NCBI GenBank assembly: GCA_019096155.1
Contig: JAHCVI010000001.1
Span: forward strand, 8,866,001-8,930,000
From: Staphylotrichum longicolle
Taxonomy: Eukaryota; Ascomycota; Sordariomycetes; Sordariales; Chaetomiaceae
Direction: 5' to 3'
Length of the DNA stretch: 64,000 nucleotides
In this document: positions 55,496 through 64,000 of the stretch, in pieces
How positions within the stretch are numbered: the stretch's first letter is position 1
Layout: the number at the start of each line of letters is the position of its first letter
Notes under the pieces: model-generated
Seen by the model: only the letters and a program-made list of their open reading frames with translations
Told to the model about the DNA's origin: nothing
The model's database searches: none
Made by a program: the position numbers and the translations under genes

Positions 55496-58337
55496 TCAGA
55501 CCTGCCTTTGAGGCGATCTCTTCCCGTTCGGCGTTGGGTTGGCGACCTTGATCCACTCGCCATTGAACGCGTTGATGAGCCAGTTTGTCAGTTCTGTATC
55601 ACCCGTTAGCATGTCTTCTCAGTTGAGTCGAGACGCCAAACTCACTGTCATAGACAATCCGGTTCCCGTTGTGGAAGTAGATGCTGTGATCGCTGTCCGG
55701 GAACACATGGACATCATAATTCTCCACCCCGACCAGGTCCAGCTTGTCCAGCAGCGTCAGCGAGTTCTGGAAGTGCACATTGTCGTCGGCCACGCCGTGC
55801 ATCAGGAGGAAGCGCACGTTCTGCGCGAGCGCCGAGACGTTGGTGATGGCGCTCGTGTCGTAGCCGTGCCCATTGGTCTGCGGCGTGAGCATGTAACGCT
55901 CAGTGTAAATCGAGTCGTAATACCGCCAGTCAGTGACTGGAGCTACGGCCATGCCGTAGCGGAAGGTCTGGCCGGCGTCCTGCTCGAGCGTCTTGAGCGT
56001 GTTGAAGCCGCCGAAGCTCCATCCCCAGATGGCGAGCCGGTTCTCGTCGATGTACGGCTTTTGCGCCCAGATCTTGGCCGCCGCGATCTGGTCGTGCGCC
56101 TCCCAGTGGCCGAGGTTGCCGCGGATGATGACGCGGTTCTTGCGGCCGATGTAGCCGGTGCCCCGTCCGTCGACCGTGACGCAGATGTATCCGAGCCCGG
56201 CGGCCACATAGGACTGGAAGTCGACGGTGAATCTCTTGGTGACTGTCTGCGATCCCGGCCCGCTGTACTGCTGGAACAGCACGGGGTACTTCTTGTTCTT
56301 GTCAAAGTGCGGCGGCCGCCGTTCGACGTAGTTGAGCTCGACGCCGTCGACGTTGATGGTGCCGTAGATCTTGATGGGGAGCTCGTGCTTCTTGGCATTC
56401 TCGGCGAGGTCCCGGTTCTCCTCCACCGTATGCTCGTACTTGTGCGGGTTGCTTGGGGTGCTGATGACCTTTTGCCAGGGAATGTCAGGGCCTTGGTACG
56501 TCAACAGAGCGTAGCCAGCACCAGCGGAGAAGGAAACGGCGTAGTAGCCTTCAGACGTGGTGTCAGACACCGCGGTGAGACCCTCTCCGGTGAGCTTGAC
56601 CTGGTAGACGTGCCGCTGAATCGACGACTCCTTGGTCGCCATGAAGTAGACGACGTTCTGGTACAGGTCCACGGCGTACTCTGCGTCGACGACTTCCCAG
56701 TCACCAGAAGTGAGCATGACGGGGTCAAGGTTGTCCAGCGGTGTAAAATAGGCCAGGTGGTTGCCATCGCCGTGGATGACCAGGTCAACGTAGCCGTCAT
56801 GGTTGCGACCCTTGGCCGGGTCGGCTGGGATGTACTTGGTCTGATGCGTGATCTCAAACCAGCCGCCATCGATGGCTTTGACGTCCGTCGTCCTGACAGC
56901 CTTGCCCGAGCGCGACGCCACGTCGACGAGGACAACACGCATAACGTCGCTGACCCTGTTCGTTTCCTTGACCAGGACTTGCTCGCCCGCCCAGACGACT
57001 TCAGTGATGAGACGGTCGTCGTCCGCGAAGCCTCCCGAGATATTCACAGAAAAGATGTCTCCCCGCGTTACATCGTAGAACTTGAGTTCGACAACCGGGT
57101 TGTGCGCGCCCGCTTTCGGGTACTTGATGTTTCTGACCTCGGGATACGACTCCTCGCCCTGCCGGGGGTCCGTTCCGCTGGGTCGGGACAGGAAGTATTG
57201 GACGGGATACTCGGGCACGCCGGTCTCGTTGGTGCGCAGGAAGGCAATGTAGCTGCCGTCGTCGGACCACCACGTGGCACTAGGGCCGGAAAACACCTCC
57301 TCCTCATAGACCCAGTCAGGCACCCCATTGAACATCTCAGACCCGCCATCCTTGGTGATCTGGATGACGTTCTTGGAGCCGACCTTGCGTAGGTACAAGT
57401 TGTTGTCTCTCGTGAAGGCGACAGCGTCGCCCGCGGGGCTCCATTGAGCCAGCTGGACGCGCGCATCGGGTTCGCCTGGTACCAGCGGCTCGGCGCTTTG
57501 CGTCTCGACATCAAAGATCCAATAGGTAGCGACTGTCGAGTGGCGCCAGTTGTGTTCCACGCCCGTCGCAAGCAGTACCCTCTTCAAGTCCTTGCTCGGC
57601 GCCGTCCTCGCGACAGTGTGGCCCTTGTCCCCATAGTCAAAGGTTTGCTTCTTCATCAAAATCCTGGCGTCGGCGACTTGCGCACCAGCCGAGCCAGCCG
57701 CGGCATCCTGCTTGCGGACATCTCGCACGACAAGATAGGCGTCCTCGCCAACATCCTTCTCCAGCAGGAGACCATCCTCTCCGTCGGGCCCAGCGATCCA
57801 TTGTATTGAGCGGACGTCGGGGCGCCAAAAGCTGCCCATGACCTGGTCCAGTGTGACGGTCTTTCCCGAGCCGCGTACGACGGTCGCTTGCGGGTCGTGG
57901 GCGATCTCGGTGCCGGGCTTGTAGGATTTGGTGGCGACGTAGACGAAGAGCCCCGCGACCCAGGCGGAGATCAAAAGACCTGCGGCGATGAGGAGCGCCC
58001 GGCGCATTCCCCTGTCCATCCCCCGTCCCTTGTTGTCCGCATGCTGGGCGGGGTTGCCGTTGCCGCTGCGGAGGAACGGCCCAGTCTCGAGGTCGTCGTT
58101 GTTCGCTTCGTCCTTGTGGGCGTCTTCGTCGTCGTCGTCGTCGTCGTCGCCATGGCGCCGCTTCTCGAGAGCAGCTTCCTTCTCGGCCACGCGCTCGCTG
58201 ATGCGGTCGAAGACGATGCTCGTGGTGGATACGGAGGAGTCCGACTCGTGCGACATCCTGGATCGGCTCTGGCTTCTGTCTCGACTCGAGGTATGCGGGC
58301 GAGAAGACTCGAACGGGTTGTCCTGGTAGGGGGGCAT
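55496..58337 (-). CDS. dapB: Dipeptidyl aminopeptidase B (vacuolar membrane, DPP4 family)
   Basis: Type II membrane serine protease that removes N-terminal X-Pro or X-Ala dipeptides in the vacuole or late Golgi. 929 residues: a cytosolic tail with an Asp/Glu run (GDDDDDDDEDAHKDE), a single membrane anchor (ALLIAAGLLISAWVAGLFVY) near residue 110-130, the beta-propeller (DPP IV N-terminal) domain to about 640, and the peptidase S9 domain. The catalytic triad is visible: Ser in GWSFGGFNTL, Asp in GVADDNVHFQN and His in DSDHSIYFHN. The propeller has WVYEEEVFSG, the substrate-binding double-Glu motif. Exons are 55646-58337 and 55496-55593; the intron 55594-55645 (GTGAGT, GCTAAC, ACAG) lies 32 codons before the end and restores KLTNWLINAFNGEWIKV. 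The ATG at 58337 (MPPYQDNPFES) is chosen over upstream in-frame codons because it starts the family's usual tail. Confidence 0.93.
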
Positions 58338-58693
58338 GTTGGCGGCGGATAGCAGCAGACGGACCGCAAAGTGTGCCACACGGCGCACGGCAAGCAAAGC
58401 AAACAAAAAGACCACGCTCCGTTTCAGGCGCAATTGAGCCAAGCAAGGTGCATGGAAGGAATGGAATGCAGCTTCTGTACAGCAGAGTGTGTCACCATGG
58501 CTGATTGGCCGCTTATTCAAGACCAGATCGAGGGCGCCGGATAAAGAGCGCCTTTGATCGATGGCAGATGGCACAGTTGGCGATGTGGAGGTTGAGGACA
58601 GGAACCCGAGACATCAAGGTGCGCCAAGGCCACGGGAAACACAGGAAACACTATAGACCCTAACCCTATAAATACCACCCCCAAAACCACCCC
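58338..58693. other. Short spacer between DPAP B start and methyltransferase 3' end
   Basis: Both genes run on the minus strand, so this holds the DPAP B promoter and the 3' end of the methyltransferase transcript. ACCCTAACCCTATAAATA at 58657-58674 combines a telobox-like string with a TATA-like string on the plus strand. No gene. Confidence 0.4.
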
Positions 58694-60030
58694 CTATTCC
58701 TTCCCTTTCGCCGGCTTCCGGCAGACAAACAAATACATGGGCGTAAAGATGCCCATCTTCCCTCCAACGGCCACGCCCTTGGTGCAGTACCACATGGTAT
58801 CCATCAAGGTCGACACCTCGCGCGGCAGCATCCCGAAGAGGATCATCAGGCGGTAGACGGCGTGGGCAGTTCCGCGAAAGGGCTCCCACATCTTCAACAC
58901 CTTCCAAAAGTCGGCCCAGCCAGGCATCTTCCACGCCCACCAGATGTCTCCCGCGGGGCCGTAGTACCACGGGGCGGGAGCGCTGCGGAACGCCATGTCC
59001 TGTTCGCTGAGGAGCTCGAACCCTGGATACAACAGCACAAGCCGATATCAGCATCCACCTGACCACTGCCCTTACGCAGAGTGAAGAGCAGAAAGTAGAT
59101 GAAATAACACTTACCCGCCTTCTTGACGCCCGCGCGCATCTGCGGCACCCAGGGCATCTTGGTGATGCCGTTGCCGAACTCGACCCAATTGCGGACCCGG
59201 CGGTGCTCGGGGATGCGCTCGTCAAACTTCTCCGTCATGGCAAAGTCGTGAAAGGTAAAGGGCGCGCCCGGCTTCAGCACGCGCTTGATCTCGCGGTAGA
59301 CCTCGGCCGGGTCGGGCGCGTAGCACAGCGACTCGACCGAGTAGGCGGCGTCGAAGGACTCGTCGGGGAAGGGCAGTTTCTGTTGTTTATCCATGTTTGA
59401 GTTATCTATTTATGCCGACTAGGGATAATTGGAGTTTTGGGGGAGAGGAGCGTCCGTACCAGAAAGTCGCCCTGAACGAGCGTGACGAGGTGGACCAGCC
59501 CGGTCTTCTTCGTCAGGGCGGTCCCGCGCTCGACGTGCCACGCATTGTCGGTGATGCCGACGATGGTGCAGCCGACAGTCGAGGCGATGGTCCGCGCCGG
59601 CCCGCCAATGCCGCAGCCCAGATCGAGCACCCGCATGCCCTTCTTGAGACGGGCCAGCTCGGCAAACGTCTTTTCGTACGCCGTCATGCTCTCTCCGATG
59701 GAGAGGCCAGGCGTGAGCGGCGTATAGTGGAACTGCTGGCCCCTGGGGTTTGGGTCAGCTCGTCGATCATGGCTTGGGTTCTGGAGACGCGGGGAGGAGT
59801 AAACCAAGTAACGAAACATACCATCCTTGCTCGTACAGAGGCGTGACGAGGTCGTAGTAGTCGGATGCCACCTCGCAGTACTTCTTTTCTCTCTCGTCGC
59901 GCTCCTTGTCGGTGGCCCAGCTGATGGCGTCGACGTCGAGGGTCGAGACGTTGGACGGATCCCGTGTCCAGTGGGCGAGGTACCGGTGCAGCCGGTCCTC
60001 GGCGTAGTTGGCGGGCATGTGGGACGCCAT
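58694..60030 (-). CDS. Sterol 24-C-methyltransferase-like enzyme (ERG6 paralogue)
   Basis: SAM-dependent methyltransferase that, by family, would add a methyl group to C-24 of a sterol side chain or a related isoprenoid. 361 residues from four exons: 59822-60030, 59460-59742, 59115-59379 and 58694-59022, with donors GTATGT, GTACGG, GTAAGT and in-frame joins. SAM motif I is LDLGCGIGGPARTIAS; other family blocks are YYDLVTPLYEQGWGQQFHYT, SVESLCYAPDPAEVYREIKR and LKPGAPFTFHDF. The C-terminal sterol-methyltransferase domain ends GIFTPMYLFVCRKP. The sequence differs from the housekeeping Erg6 of filamentous fungi as I remember it (different N-terminus; TPLYEQGWGQQFHY against DLYEYGWGQSFHF), so it is probably a paralogue with another sterol or triterpenoid substrate. 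No terpene synthase or P450 lies nearby. Confidence 0.85.
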
Positions 60031-61388
60031 GATGGTGGTTTGTAGAGAGGGCGCTGGCAGAGTACCAGTCGCAGGGCCACAGAGTCACAGCACGACAAGA
60101 CTACAGCACGACTGCACGACAGCTCGACAGCACTGCAAAATGGACAGCAAATGGACAGCAAATGGATGCAAGACCACAGTCGTTGAAAGTATACTTATGT
60201 GACACAGCTTCACCTTTCGTAGCTTCATCTGGGGCTAGACTTGGCATTGTGTTGATATTGTGCTAGGTGCGTGTTTGTCGTGATTTACTATTGTTCGTTG
60301 ATTGTTGATTGAGGAGGATTCAGAAGTGACCGGATGCAGACCCCTGAAAGACGAGCTGGAAGGGACCCTGCAGGAGCGGATGGTTCAACCCCAACCCTTG
60401 ATAAGGAGTCTCATTGCTTTCACCACACTCGGCCAATGAATCTCTGCACAGCTCTTTCCAACAACACTTCTCACTCACCAGACGTCGACTTCGCATGGCC
60501 AGTTGAAAGCAAGGGATCTATTGGCATTGTTGCCTGCCGGTCTTTTGAAGCGGCACCATCCGATTCCCTCGGCCGCAACGTTGTTCAGATTTGGCACCAT
60601 CTAAAGTGAGGGTTGTGGCCTGATGCGTGTTGACCTGTTCATCAGCTGAATGAAACACCAACCCGCGCCGCCCGCACATCGGGGCCCAGGCCCTGGTCTC
60701 TCACCCTTCCACCCAGATCTGCGGCCCGTTGAACAAAGGGGAATTGATTCGTTCTGTCAATGAAAAGCTGTCAGCACAACCCGTTGAAAATTTCAGTACT
60801 CGAGATACCCTCTGCGCTGGGACGAAACAAGACGGCCCTGTCATCCCATCGCCATCGGGCCTTTCGGCAACGACCGGCCCGTTGACGATCACCCGTGCCA
60901 ACTTCAAAACCAATTATCTGGCAAAACTGAAAGTTCTCCAAATTTAGGGGGTCAGCCAGCGGTCGATACGAAGGATATTAATGCAGCCCACCCCGTGGCT
61001 GCTCCTGTTGGCCAACAATGACGACACACACAAACTCTGTCCTGTCGTATTCCCCCTCTGCCCCTCTGTCCCCTCCCCGGACCCGGCCTGCGGCTCTGTT
61101 TACCAACCCACCCGACAGGCCGGCCCGGGCTCGTGATGGCCGGGACCTTGGGATCCGGCGCCCTTGGATAGACCCCGGGGCCAGCTAGTTATGTCCAGCC
61201 CGGGGTCCCCCGCCTCACAAACTCTGTTGTCCGCTAGTCTGCAAGTTGGAAGAGAAACATACCTCGGGACCCATCCCCCAAGCTCGACCACGACCTGCCG
61301 TGTGTCTGGTGGCATATTCCCTCCATAAACCAAATTTCAACTTGAATCTTGCTCTGGGTTCATCCGTTAGAGTGATCCACCGCCCGGC
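60031..61388. other. Divergent promoter region
   Basis: Between the methyltransferase (-) and the gene at 61389 (+). Contains repeats of TGGACAGCAAA near 60139-60164 and no recognisable gene or RNA. Confidence 0.4.
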
Positions 61389-62917
61389 ATGGCGCCCTAC
61401 ATGTACGTCGAGCGCGCCCACCGCTCCTACGGCCCCGTCGACCAGCAAGTGCTCTCCAACCGCCTGTCCAAGTCCGAGCGTGCCATGCTGCGCATGGGGT
61501 TCGTCAAGTCGGACCAGTGGAGGCAGCTGCCCACCGAGGGCCTGTTCCAGATCGTCATCTCCGAGGTGCTCGACAACGGCGCCACCTACCCGCTGGAACG
61601 CGGCGGCGGGAGGGCATTTGCCGTGACGTCGGTGCTGGATCTCGGGTTGCGCATGCTCGAGAGCGCGAGGGGGCGGGGCGGTACGTGATTCAGTCCCCTC
61701 GTCCTGTTGTCAGAGTCCGTCACTGACTGGTCACACCTTGCGCATAGCCCTTGAGAACCTGGCGCGCAAGGCCATCTGTGTCTGGCGGGAGAGGCCAGTC
61801 CCGGGTCCGGTGCAAGAGCCGTGGAACGTAGACGTGCCCGCGGCCGTCGAGGAGTTCCTCCGCTGCGTGCGGTACCGCTTCCCCACCGTCAAGCTCGACG
61901 ACCGCAACGGCTTCTGCTGCGAAGAGGAGAACAAGACGATGCCTTATGCGTGGGTCGACGAATACTCGACCCTCGAGCAGTTCAACTTCAACCCCAAGGC
62001 GGCCGCTGTGCTGCACCTGAACTGGCAGGTCCGTCACCCCTCTCCCTTCAAAGAAATCAACCACCACCCTGAGCCAACCTCTAACCCACCACCCTTTACT
62101 TTTAGCTCGTTGAAAAGCTCTACTGGACGCGCCTCAAAAGCGGACATCGCCCGCCGCCAGCACCGCCCGGACTCCCAGCAGGCCGAGACGGCCCGCTTCC
62201 ACCGCCTGCAGTTCCACCTCGCCGCCATGGTGACGCACCACCTGTGCCACCTGTTCGTCACTTCCTGCGCGAGTCCGACGCCGTGCTCGCGCGCGCCGTC
62301 ACCGACGCGCCGACCTGATGCGCCTCGTCCGCCGGTACGACCCGGGCGCCGAGTTCGAGGTCGAGTTCTTTGGCGGCCGCCCCAAGCTCTTTGTCGACCA
62401 CCGGCACGGCCCCCGCGAGGAGGCGTACCCGGGGCAGAGTTATATGTGATCAAGCGCGGGGCGAAGGCGGGCAGGATGGCGGCGGTCGTGGCGCTGTACA
62501 AGATTGAGAGTTATCTCCAGGGCGGTGAGTTTTTTTTTTTTTTTTTTTTTTTTTTTCGGTCGGCTGTGTACTTTTCCCCGATTTCAATCTTCCTGGAGCG
62601 GTCCATGTAGGAGGAGCAACAGGACAGTGCTGACTTTGGGGGTTGCAGACTTTTCAGTCCCGCTTCACACAGAGGTGCAGGGGGAAATCTTTCCCATGGA
62701 GAGATACCAGGAGGTGAAGAGGCGCTACGGCGCCTCGGGGCACGAGAGCTGCCAGTGGAGAGAGGGGCAGACGGGCACCAGGCGGGTTTCCGAGGTTGGC
62801 TCGTCCGGCCAGCAGCCGCTCGTGGTGCCCTGGGATGTCCAGGGGACCGAGTACCAGATGGTGAAGCGGGCTTGTTTTGACCCGACCATCAGGATCGTTG
62901 ACTCGAGAGGATTTTAG
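61389..62917 (+). pseudogene. Unknown conserved-looking gene with four apparent frameshifts
   Basis: Function unknown. Exon 1, 61389-61680 (MAPYMYVERAHRSYGPVDQQ, SERAMLRMGFVKSDQWRQLP); intron 61681-61747 (GTACGT, CATAG); exon 2, 61748-62028 (LENLARKAICVWRERPVPGP, FCCEEENKTMPYAWVDEYST); intron 62029-62105 (GTCCGT, TTTTAG); exon 3, 62106-62524; intron 62525-62648 (GTGAGT followed by T27, TTGCAG); exon 4, 62649-62917 (DFSVPLHTEVQGEIFPMERY to TIRIVDSRGF). Exon 3 is protein-like throughout but needs four frame changes: near 62136 (AAAA, one base extra), 62257, 62315 and 62448 (each one base missing). The pieces are KLYWTRLK, SQQAETARFHRLQFHLAAMV, HFLRESDAVLARAVTDAP, MRLVRRYDPGAEFEVEFFGG and IKRGAKAGRMAAVVALYKIE. 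Four changes in about 310 bases suggest either local sequence errors or a young pseudogene. No domain recognised. Confidence 0.55.
62530..62556 (+). repeat. T27 homopolymer inside an intron
   Basis: A run of 27 T begins four bases after the donor of the last intron of the gene at 61389. Such a run is polymorphic and error-prone. It does not affect coding if the intron is spliced as proposed. Confidence 0.85.
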
Positions 62918-63144
62918 GTGTTGGAGTTTTCGGGCGTTTGGGGTAAGCATGGACGGCAAAATGGGAAACTGATATCATGGGAATCCGCAGGACTTGAATG
63001 TTTGAGAGCTTGAGACCGTACTGTATGTAGTTGAGAGGGGCCTCCTTGTCTTGACCGGCTCCGCTTCCACTTCTTGGGTCAATATAAGACACACTCCGCC
63101 TCTCTCTCCGATATCCACATTGGAATCCACATCCGACTCTTCAA

Positions 63145-63226
63145 TCGGGTATGGTGTAGCGGTAACATCGATGACTCTCACCTCTGAGTTTCTCATCAGC
63201 CCGGGGTTCGACTCCCCGTATCCGAG
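63145..63226 (+). tRNA. tRNA-Glu (anticodon CUC) with an 11-base intron
   Basis: The full cloverleaf can be drawn: acceptor TCGGGTA (63145-63151) with TATCCGA (63219-63225), D stem GTGT/ACAT, anticodon stem GATGA/TCATC, T stem CGGGG/CCCCG around TTCGACT, and discriminator G at 63226. The anticodon CTC is at 63177-63179, read in the mature loop CTCTCAC. The intron 63181-63191 (CCTCTGAGTTT) sits one base after the anticodon, as in eukaryotic nuclear tRNA genes, and includes GAG, able to pair with the anticodon. TTTTT follows at 63228-63232 as a polymerase III terminator. Mature length is 71 before CCA addition. Confidence 0.93.
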
Positions 63227-64000
63227 ATTTTTGATGATGGCGGGTGCTTGTCGACATTCTTTTTGACCCCTGGCGGCTTGTTGTCGCCGGAATGGGCCCC
63301 TTGTTTCTTCTCGTCACTCGTACCTCCTTTTTTCCATGGTAGAAACATCCAATCCAGCGCTGCGTCACGAGGACAATGTACAAAAAGAAGACACGCAGCT
63401 CAAAGAGGGAGCTAGGCTGTCCAATTCCTTCCCATGGACCAGCCATACCGCACCATATGGTTGTTGAAGCACAGCCCAGTCCTGATCTATTTCAGGGTGT
63501 GCCGGAAAATTAGGTCAGGCGCAAGGCATTTATTTGTTCATGGAGGTTGAGGAAGCTGGGTGGCCTCTGAGGGACATCAAAGGCTCATTGGTTTGGTGAC
63601 TTGAAGAAAGAATCGGCCGATCGAAGGAGTGATATTGTAGAAAACCTGACGAGTCGATGGATACGTCATTTGATGGCTTGAAGAGCAGATGGCTTCAAGG
63701 AAAGATGGATCGGAGACGGACGGCTCTGTCAAGGTTTGTTTACAGACGTGAGGGCACTCAAGGACTACAGAGCGTCGAGCGCATGGGGTGAGGTTTGGGA
63801 AGAGGAACTGGAAAGGAAAGGAGCCGAGCCCGGGGGCCGTACAGAGGACGACAAGAGGTGGCTCAAAAGCGAACGTTGTGAGGCACCTCGGGGGGGCAGT
63901 GATGGTGACTGGGCAAGAGGGTGACTGGAAGGGAACTGGGAAGGGCAAGTCTGATGACGAGCGGTGTGCTCAGCCGCCAAAAGTCGGCTCTGAACTGGGG
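63227..64000. other. Right-edge sequence without a recognisable gene
   Basis: After the tRNA terminator, about 770 bases to the window edge. Open frames on both strands are short and without motifs; a gene lying mainly outside the window cannot be excluded. Confidence 0.4.

Noticed and set aside
55539..57392. Long plus-strand open frame of over 600 codons
   Set aside because: It is the antisense shadow of the DPAP B gene, whose catalytic residues and splice sites are clear on the minus strand.

Overview
The window looks like nuclear DNA of a filamentous ascomycete, most likely a Sordariomycete (Sordariales-like). The evidence is short introns with GTRNGT donors, CTRAC-type branch points and AG acceptors, GC-rich coding sequence with long low-complexity tails, Zn2Cys6, BTB and 2EXR proteins, a GH131 enzyme, dispersed single 5S rRNA genes of Neurospora type, and a Pot2-like DNA transposon. 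All assignments come from reading the sequence; no database was searched.

Left part (1-25 kb): a BTB/POZ gene entering from the left edge (+), a conserved low-complexity protein (+), a Zn2Cys6 transcription factor (-), a large PX-PH-RhoGAP protein of the Bem3 type (-), a gene-poor stretch of about 5 kb, and a BTB gene broken by an in-frame TAG. Middle (25-44 kb): a Pro/Arg-rich protein whose start codon is assembled by splicing (-), three 2EXR-type genes (+), a TXNL1-like thioredoxin-PITH protein (+), two 5S rRNA genes, and a gene-poor, purine-rich island (about 33-41 kb) holding a complete Pot2-like transposon with a broken transposase. Right part (44-64 kb): an MFS transporter (+), an SR-rich membrane protein (+), an unknown protein packed directly behind a PRA1/Yip3 gene (both -), a small secreted protein (+), a GH131 glucanase (-), a YbjQ-fold protein (+), dipeptidyl aminopeptidase B (-), a sterol-methyltransferase-like enzyme (-), a heavily frameshifted unknown gene (+) and an intron-containing tRNA-Glu(CUC).

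There is no operon or obvious biosynthetic cluster. The genes serve separate cell functions: Rho-GTPase control, membrane traffic (PRA1, DPAP B), a proteasome-linked thioredoxin, transport, secreted carbohydrate hydrolysis and sterol-type methylation.

A recurring oddity is that many otherwise intact genes contain one or more apparent frameshifts, nearly all of the 'one base missing' type and often beside a homopolymer or GC-repeat. This points to assembly or base-calling error rather than decay, but it affects the reading of at least seven genes. I did not find a convincing wholly new biological system. The most unusual items are the split start codon, the 5S variants with a differently sequenced but still paired helix, the 2EXR trio, the near-overlapping PRA1 gene pair, and an 18-base match to a cloning-vector polylinker.
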